The position numbers and the translations under genes are program-made. 40,956 bases of DNA from Bacilli bacterium (GTDB lineage Bacteria; Bacillota; Bacilli; Alicyclobacillales; SLC66): assembly GCA_013044175.1 (NCBI GenBank), contig JABEUY010000012.1:1-40956 (forward strand), given 5' to 3'. The notes under the pieces are model-generated. The model saw only the letters and a program-made list of their open reading frames with translations. It was not told where the DNA came from and did not search any database. Of this stretch, positions 1 to 8,181 are shown one piece after another. Position 1 is the stretch's first letter, and each line of letters begins with the position of its first letter.

Positions 1-408
1 ATGGATCATTTCAGATCGACAAACGTAGACAAGTGGCAATTGGAAACTGCAGTTTTCCGTTGCCTAACCCTGCACTTTTATACTGCCATAAACAATTGGG
101 ATATTTGTGGTATGTCCGTCTATCCCGAAGCGAATGATTATACGTCTATCGTCGCACAAACAAAAGCAACCATAGAAGATATGCAGACGTTATTTCACAA
201 GCCTTCGATGATTGTTGAAACTGGCTTTGAAGCGTCGAACCCTGAAGCAGGTACGTACTTCATGCAGCAACTTTCAGCAGCTACCGTAGAAGCCGGGGGT
301 CTTGGAATTTTCTACTGGGAACCTGAATCCTATCAGTGGAATGGGTATACAAAAGGAGCATGGAATGCAACCACGAAAGAGCCTCTTCCCTTTCTATGGT
401 CATATTGA
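1..408 (+). CDS. GH53-like endo-beta-1,4-galactanase, C-terminal part (partial)
   Basis: The last ~100 residues carry the end of a glycoside hydrolase family 53 barrel: NNWDICGMSVYPE (family pattern WDxIGMSxYP), the strand with the conserved catalytic glutamate in MIVETGF, and GGLGIFYWEPE followed by WNGYTKGAW. GH53 enzymes cut beta-1,4-galactan side chains of pectin and are normally exported proteins of about 350-400 residues, so the gene must begin upstream of the window; the ATG at position 1 is accidental. The first ~25 residues match the family pattern poorly, so a small upstream frameshift cannot be excluded. It ends at a bidirectional terminator facing the xylose genes, which fits a plant-polysaccharide use neighbourhood. 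Confidence 0.75.
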   Translation: MDHFRSTNVDKWQLETAVFRCLTLHFYTAINNWDICGMSVYPEANDYTSIVAQTKATIEDMQTLFHKPSMIVETGFEASNPEAGTYFMQQLSAATVEAGGLGIFYWEPESYQWNGYTKGAWNATTKEPLPFLWSY

Positions 409-416
409 CACAAAAC

Positions 417-455
417 GAAAGGATCTACACGAACCGCGGGTTCGTAGATCCTTTC
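417..455. terminator. Bidirectional hairpin terminator
   Basis: Stem GAAAGGATCTAC (417-428) pairs with GTAGATCCTTTC (444-455), and an inner GAACC/GGTTC extends it across a two-base bulge. It lies between the converging GH53 gene and xylB, with T-rich sequence on both sides. Confidence 0.8.
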
Positions 456-469
456 GGCATTTCTTCTTG

Positions 470-1963
470 TCATCCAAAATGCACAGATATTTGATTGATC
501 CAATTCGCATAAGTCTGATAGTATTCATACTGTTTTTGATAATAATCCTGATTTTGCGCGGGTACAACCTGACTTTCTGTCTGATCAACAAAAAGCAGAT
601 TGAAATTCTCTTGCCACCATCCAACCGCTAAACCAGACAGCATAGCCGCCCCATAAGCAGCTCCTTCGGCTATCTCAGGTATGCGTAATGATTGCCCTAC
701 GAGGTCAGCTAGGATTTGTAACCAAAGCGGGCTATGCACAACGCCACCTGTAACAGCATAACGATCGATCGATCGCACCGTTTTTTTCACGATATCAAGA
801 CTTTCACGTAAGGAATACGCCACACCCTCGATCACACTTCGCGCAAAATCGCCTTGCTGATGACCAGCATGGACGAATAAATACGCGGATCGCAGTTGAT
901 CGTTGTTGTAAGGCGTACGCTCACCGGTAAGAAAAGGGAAATAGAGTAACCCATCCGATCCCGGCTTCACTTTCGATGCTTTTTCCATCAAATCATCATA
1001 AGAAAGTCCTGAGCCTAAGGCTTCTCGAAACCACTTGAGTGAAGCACCTGCCGAAAGTGTCACGCCCATCGCATACCATAGATTCGGCATCGCATGACAA
1101 AAGACATGCAGCGTAGGATTTTGCAAGGCGGCTTCTTCTTTCGTCGGTGGCTGATCTAAACTCGATAAAACAACACCCGAAGTACCGATCGAAAGTAACC
1201 CTTGACCTTTTGAAAAAATGCCTAAACCTACTGCTGCCGCTGCATTATCCGCAGCACCTGCTATGACTTGGCATTGTTGCGACAAGCGCGTTTGTTCGCT
1301 CGCTGTCTTACTGACGGTTCCAATGATGGTAGCGCTCTCATGCACCTCAGGAAAAAGACTATCAGCTAGGCCGATCTCATGGAGCAGATCCTGATGAAAG
1401 CGACGATGTCTAACATCAAACACACCCGTTCCACTGGCATCCGTCACATCACTAGATAGTACGCCTGTCAAACGGTACACGATATAATCTTTCGGCATAA
1501 GAATATGCGCGATTTTCGCATAGATCGCTGGCAAATTCTCTTTGGTCCACAAGATTTTTCCGAGCGTAAAGCCAGGCATCAACGAGTTACACGTTTCTTC
1601 TTGCCATTTCGTATAACCGACTTGTTGCAAGGTTTGATCACAGATCGCCTTCGTCCTCGTGTCATTCCACAAGATACTTTTGGTCAACACTTCTCCTTGA
1701 TCATCGAGAAGTACGGACGAATGCATTTGCCCCGCGACGCCAATACCAACGATACTCTGCGGTTTCGTGCCACGATCCCACAATGTTTGAAAGCAAGATA
1801 GGCAAGCTTGCCACCATACATTTGGATCTTGCTCCGTCCATCCACTTTGCGGTGAATCGAACGAATACGCTTGGTAGGCTTGCCCAACAATCTGCCCTTT
1901 TTCATCAAGCAAAAGGACTTTCGTCCCTTCTGTACCAACATCAATTCCCATCACGACTTGCAC
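470..1963 (-). CDS. xylB: Xylulokinase
   Basis: FGGY-family kinase of 497 residues, the usual xylulokinase length; it phosphorylates D-xylulose to xylulose 5-phosphate in the cytoplasm using ATP. Visible motifs are the N-terminal phosphate-binding GIDVGTEGTKVLLLD, a central GAADNAAAAVGLG, FLTGERTPYNN and the C-terminal AVTGGVVHSPLWLQILADLVGQ signature. The start is GTG at 1963, preceded by AGAAGGATG; an in-frame ATG four codons later would remove the start of the first strand. It follows xylA by 37 bases on the same strand with no terminator between, so the two are co-transcribed from the xylA promoter. Confidence 0.95.
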   Translation of the reverse strand: MQVVMGIDVGTEGTKVLLLDEKGQIVGQAYQAYSFDSPQSGWTEQDPNVWWQACLSCFQTLWDRGTKPQSIVGIGVAGQMHSSVLLDDQGEVLTKSILWNDTRTKAICDQTLQQVGYTKWQEETCNSLMPGFTLGKILWTKENLPAIYAKIAHILMPKDYIVYRLTGVLSSDVTDASGTGVFDVRHRRFHQDLLHEIGLADSLFPEVHESATIIGTVSKTASEQTRLSQQCQVIAGAADNAAAAVGLGIFSKGQGLLSIGTSGVVLSSLDQPPTKEEAALQNPTLHVFCHAMPNLWYAMGVTLSAGASLKWFREALGSGLSYDDLMEKASKVKPGSDGLLYFPFLTGERTPYNNDQLRSAYLFVHAGHQQGDFARSVIEGVAYSLRESLDIVKKTVRSIDRYAVTGGVVHSPLWLQILADLVGQSLRIPEIAEGAAYGAAMLSGLAVGWWQENFNLLFVDQTESQVVPAQNQDYYQKQYEYYQTYANWINQISVHFG

Positions 1964-2000
1964 AGACCATCATCCTTCTTTCTCTTTGCTACCGTTACAA

Positions 2001-3311
2001 TCAATCAACCGACAAGATGTACTGATTGAGTTTCGCTAAAAGACGTTCTTGACCGCCAGAGATTTTTGTCTCAACAGGTTTATCGAGAATATACGTTTCT
2101 AAACTGCTTAACGTTGCTTTACCCTCGACGATTTCTTTACCTATTCCTGCTTGATAAGATGCATATCGTTTTTCGATTTCCTTGTCGAATACTTTGTCTT
2201 CGATCAATTTTGCTGCAACTTTTAACCCTCTTGCAAAGCTGTCGATACCGAGAATATGACCGTAAAAAAGATCGATCGGCGTCATTGAGCCACGGCGCAC
2301 TTTGGCGTCAAAGTTTAATCCGCCGGTATGGAGGCCATCATTTTTCAAAATTTCCATCATCGCTAACGTCGTGCTGTACATATCACTTGGAAACTCATCC
2401 GTATCCCAACCTAGCAAATGATCGCCTTGGTTCGCATCCACCGAACCTAACATGCCGTGAATCCGCGCCAAACGTAATTCATGCTCAAAAGTATGGCCAG
2501 CAAGGATAGCATGGTTGGCTTCAATATTCATTTTGAAGCGATCGAGTAAACCGTGGTTGGCGAAAAACGCGATCGCGGAAGCGACGTCAAAATCATACTG
2601 GTGCTTTGTAGGTTCTTTCGGTTTGGGTTCAATCAAAAATTGCGCTTTAAATCCGATCTCGTTGGCATAATCGCAAGCCATGTGTAACAATCTCGCCATG
2701 TTGTTCAATTCGAGTTCGAGATCCGTGTTTAGTAGTGTCTCATACCCTTCACGGCCACCCCAAAACACATAATTTTGAGCGCCAAGTTCTACGCCAATTT
2801 CAAGGCTTTTTTTAACTTGAGCTGATGAGTAGGCGAAAACATCCGCATAAGGCGACGTGGCTGCACCATGGACAAAACGAGGGTGGGAAAAAAGATTCTG
2901 TGTATTCCATAATAATTTCTTTCCTGAGCTTTTCATGTTGTCCTGAATCCTATGCACAATCACATCGAGATTTCGATTCGTTTCACGAAGGGTATCACCT
3001 TCAGGAGCAATATCCCGATCATGAAAACAAAAATAGTCGACGTCCGTTTTTTCCAGAAACTCAAAACAGGCTTCAACACGTTGCTTGGCAAGATCAAGAT
3101 CCGATCCCGTCCATGGCCGAATCATCGTCGGCATGCCAAAAGGGTCGGCCCCGCTAAGCGTAAAAGTATGCCAGTAACTCACAGCAAAACGGAGATGTTC
3201 TCGCATCGTTTTACCGAGGATTACTTGATCAGGGTTATACTCTTTATAGGAAAGTGGATTATCAGAACCTCTGCCTTCATAACGAATGCGGTCAACTTCA
3301 GGAAAATACAT
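2001..3311 (-). CDS. xylA: Xylose isomerase
   Basis: Class II (long) xylose isomerase of 436 residues that converts D-xylose to D-xylulose. The catalytic histidine is in [13 protein letters not shown], followed by [10 protein letters not shown], the metal and substrate motif [16 protein letters not shown], and the metal ligands in [26 protein letters not shown] and [22 protein letters not shown] closes the site. Start ATG has AGAAAGGATG eight bases upstream. A TATAAT box and a perfect xylO palindrome lie just upstream, so the gene is expected to be repressed by the ROK protein encoded immediately upstream and induced by xylose. Confidence 0.97.
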   Translation of the reverse strand: MYFPEVDRIRYEGRGSDNPLSYKEYNPDQVILGKTMREHLRFAVSYWHTFTLSGADPFGMPTMIRPWTGSDLDLAKQRVEACFEFLEKTDVDYFCFHDRDIAPEGDTLRETNRNLDVIVHRIQDNMKSSGKKLLWNTQNLFSHPRFVHGAATSPYADVFAYSSAQVKKSLEIGVELGAQNYVFWGGREGYETLLNTDLELELNNMARLLHMACDYANEIGFKAQFLIEPKPKEPTKHQYDFDVASAIAFFANHGLLDRFKMNIEANHAILAGHTFEHELRLARIHGMLGSVDANQGDHLLGWDTDEFPSDMYSTTLAMMEILKNDGLHTGGLNFDAKVRRGSMTPIDLFYGHILGIDSFARGLKVAAKLIEDKVFDKEIEKRYASYQAGIGKEIVEGKATLSSLETYILDKPVETKISGGQERLLAKLNQYILSVD

Positions 3312-3345
3312 CGTTGATCATCCTTTCTGGCTGGTAGCCACGACG

Positions 3346-3374
3346 AATTAATTTGTTTAACCAACAAATTAATT
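3346..3374. promoter_or_regulatory. xylO operator (XylR binding site)
   Basis: Perfect inverted repeat: AATTAATTTGTT (3346-3357), a 5-base spacer, AACAAATTAATT (3363-3374). The core TTTGTT-N5-AACAAA matches the Bacillus xylO type. It begins inside the -10 box of the xylA promoter and covers the transcription start, which is suited to repression. Confidence 0.9.
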
Positions 3375-3400
3375 ATAGGTGATTTTCTTTCCCCTGCATA
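3372..3400 (-). promoter_or_regulatory. xylAB promoter
   Basis: On the minus strand TATAAT (3372-3377) is a perfect -10 box; the hexamer 17 bases upstream, TATGCA (3395-3400), is a weak -35. The -10 overlaps the edge of the xylO palindrome. I see no clear cre site. Confidence 0.65.
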
Positions 3401-3425
3401 GAATCCTCTTCAACTTTCTTTTCTC

Positions 3426-4589
3426 TTACGTTGGTCTAGCAAAAAATCGTCGAAGAACAAGGTTGGCAGCGCCAATCGCGCAACTATCTTCACCAAGTTT
3501 TGAAAACCGTAGGTCAACGCTTGAATAAGAACCCACAAAACAACGTTGGCGGATCGTCTTTCTGACAATCTCCAGGAACACAACGCCGAATTGCGTCACC
3601 TGATTGCCGAGAATCACATAGGAAGGGTTGTACATATTGATAATATTGGCGACACCAATCCCTAGAAAGTGTCCCATTTCTTCAAGAACTTGCAATGCAA
3701 CCGGGTCCTGTTCATCGAGTCGTTGAACATACTTTTCTACCGTTACCCTTTGGGACACTCGACTTTCATACGCTTGAAGTAAGCGACGTACCGAAGCATA
3801 CATCTCAAGGCATCCATAGCTCCCGCAAGAGCACAGACGACCGTTTTCTTCGATCATCATATGCCCGATTTCCCCCGATAGCCCTTCAGCACCACGAAGC
3901 ACTCGATTATTCATAATCAAACCAGCACCAATGCCATTACCCACGCTGACATAGACCAACGTTTCTTGATCCATCGACTCTTCAGGGTTGACAAGTGTCT
4001 CCCCAAGTGCGGCTGCATTAGCTTCATTATCAACATAGACAGGCGTTACTAAACGTTCTTGCAACATCGCAGCAAAATCGATATGCTCCCATCGTAAATT
4101 TGGCGCATTTAACACTGTTCCTTTTTTATAATTTACAAGCCCTGGTACGCCAACGCCAACGCCAAGTAGCCCAAGCGGTGTAAGATTCGCGTGATTTTGA
4201 GCATGCGAGACTATACGCTCGATCCAAAGCATGTGAGTTTCAGGACGATCATCTTTCGTGAATTCATGCCAACGACCAAGTACGTCACCCGATAAATTCG
4301 TCATTACAGCACGCACTTCACCGATGCCGATTTCACAACCGATCACGACACCAGCATCTGCATGAAAATGCAAGAGGACAGGTCTTCTTCCCACTGAAGA
4401 GGGGCCTGTCCCGACTTCTTCAACTAAGGATGCTTTCAATAAGTCATCGATAATTGAAGTAATCGTCGCTTTATTCAATCCTGATTTTTTGGCGATCTCT
4501 GTTCGAGAAATCGTCGCATGCGTGCGTAATAGATTGAGCACAATTGACGTATTCAATTCTTTAATATAAGTCTGATCACCTGTGCGCAC
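3426..4589 (-). CDS. xylR: ROK-family xylose repressor XylR
   Basis: A 387-residue ROK transcription regulator. An N-terminal winged helix-turn-helix (about residues 15-65, HATISRTEIAKKSGLNKATITSI) is followed by a sugar-kinase-like fold with VGVGVPGLV, YVSVGNGIGAGLI, GLSGEIGHM and the zinc-binding CSCGSYGCLE signature. It is known in Bacillus to repress xylAB and be released by xylose; here it lies directly upstream of xylA, separated by the xylO operator. Start is GTG at 4589 with GTGAGGAA eight bases before it. A TACAAT -10-like box lies about 40 bases upstream of the start. Confidence 0.93.
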   Translation of the reverse strand: MRTGDQTYIKELNTSIVLNLLRTHATISRTEIAKKSGLNKATITSIIDDLLKASLVEEVGTGPSSVGRRPVLLHFHADAGVVIGCEIGIGEVRAVMTNLSGDVLGRWHEFTKDDRPETHMLWIERIVSHAQNHANLTPLGLLGVGVGVPGLVNYKKGTVLNAPNLRWEHIDFAAMLQERLVTPVYVDNEANAAALGETLVNPEESMDQETLVYVSVGNGIGAGLIMNNRVLRGAEGLSGEIGHMMIEENGRLCSCGSYGCLEMYASVRRLLQAYESRVSQRVTVEKYVQRLDEQDPVALQVLEEMGHFLGIGVANIINMYNPSYVILGNQVTQFGVVFLEIVRKTIRQRCFVGSYSSVDLRFSKLGEDSCAIGAANLVLRRFFARPT

Positions 4590-4689
4590 GATTATTTCCT
4601 CACTATGCTTTTCGATGGAGTTAATTGTAGCACAGACGATCGTGTGCTTTGTAGTAGAGCAAAATAACTAAGGATTTCAAACGAACTTC

Positions 4690-4718
4690 TTGACAGAGCT
4701 CATTATTACGTATATATT
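4690..4718 (+). promoter_or_regulatory. Strong sigma-A-type promoter
   Basis: TTGACA (4690-4695), exactly 17 bases, TATATT (4713-4718). It drives the His-rich small protein gene starting at 4763. Confidence 0.8.
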
Positions 4719-4762
4719 TGTATACATAACGTTACTTGCGTATACGAAAGGATGATTTTCAC

Positions 4763-5119
4763 ATGAAACATCATGAGCAGGAAGAAGGACACCATCGTCA
4801 CGATGAAAGACGCGGTCACCCCCATCATGGTCCACATCGTCACGGTGGCGGCGCACAGACTTTTCGTCGCGGTCGAGCGCTTGATTTTCTCAAGCGACTA
4901 GAAGTCAAACGTGCAACGCTCGCGAAGCAATTAGAACAAACCGAACTGCAGGCGATCTATGCGGTCATCAGTGGAGAATTAAAAGCGGTCGAATTAATTC
5001 GCAATGAATTTATCGAACTGTTCGAACTCCACGAATCGCAGGAAGAAAGTCTTGATAAACCGACTGCCAAAACGCAACAAGAAGATCCTCAACCACCCAC
5101 TGAATCACCTAATGAGTAA
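4763..5119 (+). CDS. Histidine-rich small protein, function unknown
   Basis: A 118-residue protein that I cannot assign to a named family. Ten of the first 27 residues are histidine, interspersed with Arg, Asp and Glu, which suggests metal binding. The rest (about residues 35-95) reads as amphipathic helices with RRGRALDFLKRLEVKRATL and an acidic C-terminal end. There is no signal peptide or membrane segment, so it is probably cytoplasmic. The start is ATG at 4763 because GAAAGGATG lies eight bases before it; a longer reading from TTG at 4736 would have no ribosome site. It stands alone between its own promoter and terminator. Metal storage or sensing is inference only. Confidence 0.75.
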   Translation: MKHHEQEEGHHRHDERRGHPHHGPHRHGGGAQTFRRGRALDFLKRLEVKRATLAKQLEQTELQAIYAVISGELKAVELIRNEFIELFELHESQEESLDKPTAKTQQEDPQPPTESPNE

Positions 5120-5129
5120 CCTTGCCTCA

Positions 5130-5160
5130 CTCATCTTACTTACTAGGATGAGCGTTTTTT
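5130..5160 (+). terminator. Rho-independent terminator
   Basis: CTCATC (5130-5135) and GATGAG (5147-5152) form the stem and a run of six T follows. It ends the His-rich protein transcript. Confidence 0.7.
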
Positions 5161-5180
5161 ATCATCGAATTCGACTAATC

Positions 5181-5209
5181 ATGAAACGAATAATCAAATG
5201 TGTTATACT
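5181..5209 (+). promoter_or_regulatory. Promoter of the ABM-domain gene
   Basis: ATGAAA (5181-5186), 17-base spacer, TATACT (5204-5209), about 20 bases before the start codon. Confidence 0.55.
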
Positions 5210-5229
5210 TAATCGCGGAGGTGAAGGGT

Positions 5230-5526
5230 ATGTATATTGCACATAATCGTTTAGCAATCGAGAGCGAAGAACAACAAAAAATGTTTGAAGAACGCTTCGC
5301 TATGGCAGGCGAACATATGAAACGTGTTCCTGGTTTCGTCAGTTTCTCGATGCTTCGTGCCAGCGATAAATCACACTTTATCGTCAGCACAACATGGGAA
5401 AGTGAACAACATTTTCACGACTGGGTAGCGAGTCCGCATTTCGCTAACGCACATGGTGGTCAAGCACGAGCAGCAGGTCAAGCGCAAGTATCGACCTACG
5501 ACGTTGTTCACCACGCGAATGTATAA
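5230..5526 (+). CDS. Antibiotic biosynthesis monooxygenase (ABM) domain protein, HmoA/IsdG-like
   Basis: A 98-residue single-domain ferredoxin-like protein. The pattern FEERFAMAGEHMKRVPGFVSFSML, then HFIVSTTWESEQHFHDWVASPHFANAH, is typical of Bacillus HmoA/HmoB and IsdG-like proteins, some of which open the heme ring to release iron; others of this fold oxidise quinones, so the substrate is not certain. The start is ATG at 5230, seven bases after GGAGGT; a longer reading from 5200 would start inside the promoter. It is monocistronic, bounded by its own promoter and a strong terminator. Confidence 0.8.
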   Translation: MYIAHNRLAIESEEQQKMFEERFAMAGEHMKRVPGFVSFSMLRASDKSHFIVSTTWESEQHFHDWVASPHFANAHGGQARAAGQAQVSTYDVVHHANV

Positions 5527-5548
5527 CCTCATTGGATAAGAGAATCTT

Positions 5549-5583
5549 CCCAAAGCGCACCATTTTACGCTTTGGGTTTTTTT
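5549..5583 (+). terminator. Rho-independent terminator
   Basis: CCCAAAGCG (5549-5557) pairs with CGCTTTGGG (5568-5576), followed by seven T. Confidence 0.9.
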
Positions 5584-5657
5584 ATGTTCCTAAGGGGAAT
5601 CCCTTGAACAAGAATACAATTCATGCTATAGTTACGCCGAATTCCATACCATGATGT

Positions 5658-5747
5658 GCCACTAGGGGAGCATTTGGCTGAGACAAAGGATACACTCCTT
5701 AGGACCCTTAGCACCTGATCTGGATAATACCAGCGTAGGAAAGTGGC
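5658..5747 (+). promoter_or_regulatory. TPP riboswitch (THI box)
   Basis: The conserved thi-box pieces appear in order: ACTAGGGGAGC, GGCTGAGA, AGGACCCTTAGCACCTGATC, TGGATAATACCAGCGTAGGAA. The closing P1 stem is GCCACT (5658-5663) with AGTGGC (5742-5747). It binds thiamine pyrophosphate and lowers expression of the downstream thiD-thiE genes. The region after it has a hairpin GTAAAAT/ATTTTAC (5752-5771) with no T run, while CTCC (5783-5786) can pair with the GGAG of the thiD ribosome site (5804-5807), so control of translation is more likely than termination. Confidence 0.95.
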
Positions 5748-5819
5748 TAGCGTAAAATCCTCGCATTTTACCCTATTCACAGCTCCCTTTAGCGGCCCTT
5801 GTAGGAGGTTGCTACCCCT

Positions 5820-6713
5820 TTGTTCGTACAAAACAACCATATCATACGCGCCTTAACGATTGCTGGATCTGATTGCAGTGGTGGTGCCGGCATACAGGCG
5901 GATCTCAAAACTTTTGCTCGCTTTGAAGTCTATGGTTCATCTGTGATTACCGCACTTACAGCACAAAATACACAAGGTGTCTCGACAATCGCTGATCAAT
6001 GTCCCGATTTCGTCGATGCCCAACTTACGGCCGTACTTTGCGATCTTGGCGCCGATGCCATCAAAGTCGGTATGCTCTCTCATAAAGCGATGATTGAAAC
6101 GGTCGCCTTTCGTCTGCAACAATATAAACCCCGTACCCTCGTGGTCGATCCTGTCATGATCGCCAAAGGTGGCGCCAAACTTTTGCAACCCCAAGCACTT
6201 CCCACCTTCATTCACACCTTACTTCCCCTTACCGACATCGTGACGCCGAACATCGAAGAAGCGGAATTATTATGTGGTTTTCGTATCGCATCACAAGAAG
6301 ACATGCGAAAAGCTGCCAGAAAAATCGCGACGCTAGGACCTTCGATTGTCGTCATTAAAGGTGGGCATGCCTTTTCATTTCACCCAGATGAAGCGATCGA
6401 TTTTCTCTACCAAAAAGACAAGATGGCATACTGGCTACACACACCTCGCATAAACACTGCCAATACGCATGGAACCGGTTGTACTTTTTCCGCCGCGATC
6501 ACAGCGATGGTAGCACGAGGTGCTTCTCCCCTCACAGCGATCACCACCGCAAAAGCGTTTATCACGGATGCGATCGATCAAGCAACTATGTGGGATATCG
6601 GCGCTGGACATGGCCCTGTGGATCATAGTGTGCCGTTTTTTGAAAACGTAACGATCCCAAACGATCATGCTCATCTCTATTATGACCAACACCAGTGGTC
6701 GGCTACAAAGTAG
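5820..6713 (+). CDS. thiD: Hydroxymethylpyrimidine/phosphomethylpyrimidine kinase
   Basis: A ribokinase-fold kinase of 297 residues that phosphorylates hydroxymethylpyrimidine and its monophosphate in thiamin synthesis. Motifs are TIAGSDCSGGAGIQADLKTF at the N-terminus, VVDPVMIAKGG, TPNIEEAELL, VVIKGGH and the catalytic GTGCTFSAAI anion hole. The start is TTG at 5820, 11 bases after AGGAGG, the only start codon in reach before the first conserved strand. The gene is under the TPP riboswitch and is followed by thiE 31 bases later. The C-terminal extension after about residue 265 (FFENVTIPNDHAHLYY) is a little longer than in the shortest homologues. Confidence 0.95.
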   Translation: MFVQNNHIIRALTIAGSDCSGGAGIQADLKTFARFEVYGSSVITALTAQNTQGVSTIADQCPDFVDAQLTAVLCDLGADAIKVGMLSHKAMIETVAFRLQQYKPRTLVVDPVMIAKGGAKLLQPQALPTFIHTLLPLTDIVTPNIEEAELLCGFRIASQEDMRKAARKIATLGPSIVVIKGGHAFSFHPDEAIDFLYQKDKMAYWLHTPRINTANTHGTGCTFSAAITAMVARGASPLTAITTAKAFITDAIDQATMWDIGAGHGPVDHSVPFFENVTIPNDHAHLYYDQHQWSATK

Positions 6714-6744
6714 TCGCGATTATACTATAAAAGGAGTTTTTAGG

Positions 6745-7395
6745 ATGCTGAGATTATCTCATGATACACGACTACGCCAAGCACTTACTCTTTATCTGAT
6801 TACCGATGAACGACTTGATCAGGCATCGATCCTCGACCGTGTCGAACAAGCCTTAGCAGGTGGCGTTACAGCAGTACAACTTCGTCGTAAGCAAGAAGAA
6901 GCCAGACAACAGATTGAACTCGGCCGCCAACTTCGCTCGTTAACGCGACGCTATCAAGCTTTATACATCGTGAACGATCGCATCGATATTGCTCAGATCA
7001 CGGAAGCTGACGGCGTCCATTTGGGCCAAGATGATATCTGTTGTCGAGAAGCTAGACACATTCTCGGCGATTCGATGTTCATTGGCATATCATGCCACTC
7101 TGTAGAAGAAGCTTGGCAGGCAAAAAAAGATGGCGCCGACTATCTTGGTGTCGGATCGGTCAACCCTACCAAGACGAAAGCCAACGCCATCTACACACCG
7201 CTTAAAGAAGTACAGCGAATCGTACAACAAGTTCAACTTCCCACGGTAGCCATCGGTGGCATTCAATCTGCACAAGCTCGATCGATTCGACAAACGGGCG
7301 TGGATGGTATCGCTGTCGTGTCAGCCATCATGCAAGCCGATTCTTCCTATAAGGCAGCGCAAGAATTACTGGTGGGCACACCCTTTATGCCATGA
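6745..7395 (+). CDS. thiE: Thiamine-phosphate synthase
   Basis: TIM-barrel enzyme of 216 residues that joins hydroxymethylpyrimidine diphosphate and the thiazole phosphate to give thiamine phosphate. Family signatures are LYLITDERL, GGVTAVQLRRK (usually QLR.K), YIVNDRIDIA, ADGVHLGQDD, ISCHSVEEAWQA, GADYLGVGSVNPTKTK, VAIGGI and GVDGIAVVSAIM. The start is ATG at 6745 with AAAGGAG eight bases upstream; the longer open frame back into thiD has no ribosome site. Co-transcribed with thiD behind the TPP riboswitch. No thiazole synthesis gene is present here. Confidence 0.95.
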   Translation: MLRLSHDTRLRQALTLYLITDERLDQASILDRVEQALAGGVTAVQLRRKQEEARQQIELGRQLRSLTRRYQALYIVNDRIDIAQITEADGVHLGQDDICCREARHILGDSMFIGISCHSVEEAWQAKKDGADYLGVGSVNPTKTKANAIYTPLKEVQRIVQQVQLPTVAIGGIQSAQARSIRQTGVDGIAVVSAIMQADSSYKAAQELLVGTPFMP

Positions 7396-7510
7396 CGTAC
7401 ACATCGCCGACGAAAGACGGTAACGTTAAAGAAAGTCGACCTTTTCCGATCATCACCGTTACCGTGTCGCCGAGCGTTCCGGGGATGATGTACTATTTGC
7501 AAGAACTGAA

Positions 7511-7696
7511 TTATAAAACGAGAAAACCGATAATCGTATTCGAGACGCCCCATGCTACCCATGTTGCTGTAATCCGTTTTTTTGCTTCTTCATTTTCTTG
7601 CGCCATGATATGAAGATTGATCAACGTCAAAAAAAGCAGAAAGATAACCAACTTTGCACTTAAATGTGCCTGCGTATCCTGCTGATTTCGTTTCAT
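7511..7696 (-). CDS. Small membrane protein, unknown
   Basis: A 61-residue reading frame converging on thiE. It has a charged start (MKRNQQDTQ), a hydrophobic segment at about residues 14-31 (AKLVIFLLFLTLINLHIMA), a polar charged stretch, then a second hydrophobic segment (VAWGVSNTIIGFLVL) at the end. Codon choice and hydrophobicity look real, but the ribosome site (GGAAGAG about ten bases before the ATG) is weak and I recognise no family. The opposite strand also has a frame from 7392 that overlaps the thiE stop as ATGA, which I think is the shadow. Confidence 0.45.
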   Translation of the reverse strand: MKRNQQDTQAHLSAKLVIFLLFLTLINLHIMAQENEEAKKRITATWVAWGVSNTIIGFLVL

Positions 7697-7900
7697 GACG
7701 TGATCATCTCTTCCATCCTATCTTCTCTTTGTTATCGTATCCTCCCCCTACTTATGTTGCGACGACGTTTAACTATCCTTACAAACGGGTATAAGAGACA
7801 GTATCCTCAGCGTTTTTTCAGCCAGAACTTATGGTCCTTTAAAAGTTGCCATGTACGATCATGGCATACCTACTTTTATGAAAGATCGTGAGGAATTCCT
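7697..7900. other. Intergenic region with possible promoters and a hairpin
   Basis: No gene seen. On the plus strand TTTAAC (7768-7773), 16 bases, TATAAG (7790-7795) could be the promoter for the 7901-9779 cassette. An inverted repeat TGCCATG (7847-7853)/CATGGCA (7860-7866) with a six-base loop lies in the putative leader, about 25 bases before the ribosome site. Confidence 0.4.
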
Positions 7901-8179
7901 ATGAATATGAATCGAAAAATCGAACAAGAACGTAAACAACAGCGATTGAAAAATCAATTGGGTAAGATTTCTTTCGCGATTGCACTCGCTTCCGTCTTTG
8001 GTTTTCTCGGCAATTTTGAATTGATGCACCATACGGTCACGTCGCCAAGCACTACGACTTCTTCGGTAACACCAACTACGACAACCACCAATGCTTTTTC
8101 CAACTTCGATTCATCAGGAGGAAGTGTCAGTATCAATAGCAATGCATCCGGGCTCAATGGCTTTTCGGGGGCATCCTAA
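7901..8179 (+). CDS. Small membrane-anchored Ser/Thr-rich protein, candidate flavin acceptor
   Basis: A 92-residue protein with a strongly basic N-terminus (residues 1-22), one hydrophobic segment (about 24-42, ISFAIALASVFGFLGNFELM), then a Thr/Ser-rich low-complexity tail. The positive-inside rule puts the tail outside the cell. The last residues are GLNGFSGAS; SGAS resembles the SGAT core of the D-x-x-S-G-A-T/S motif that ApbE flavinylates, although the acidic residue and anything after the motif are missing. Start ATG has GAGG seven bases upstream. The stop is two bases before the ApbE start, so the genes are translationally linked. Homology to a named family is not recognised. Confidence 0.7.
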   Translation: MNMNRKIEQERKQQRLKNQLGKISFAIALASVFGFLGNFELMHHTVTSPSTTTSSVTPTTTTTNAFSNFDSSGGSVSINSNASGLNGFSGAS

Positions 8180-8181
8180 TC

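Noticed and set aside
4630-4647. Inverted repeat GCACA-N8-TGTGC upstream of xylR
   Set aside because: Arms of only five bases in a region already rich in CGATCG; too weak to call an operator.
7392-7613. Plus-strand 73-residue frame overlapping the thiE stop as ATGA
   Set aside because: No ribosome site apart from the end of thiE, no recognisable motif, and it lies opposite the more convincing minus-strand membrane protein.
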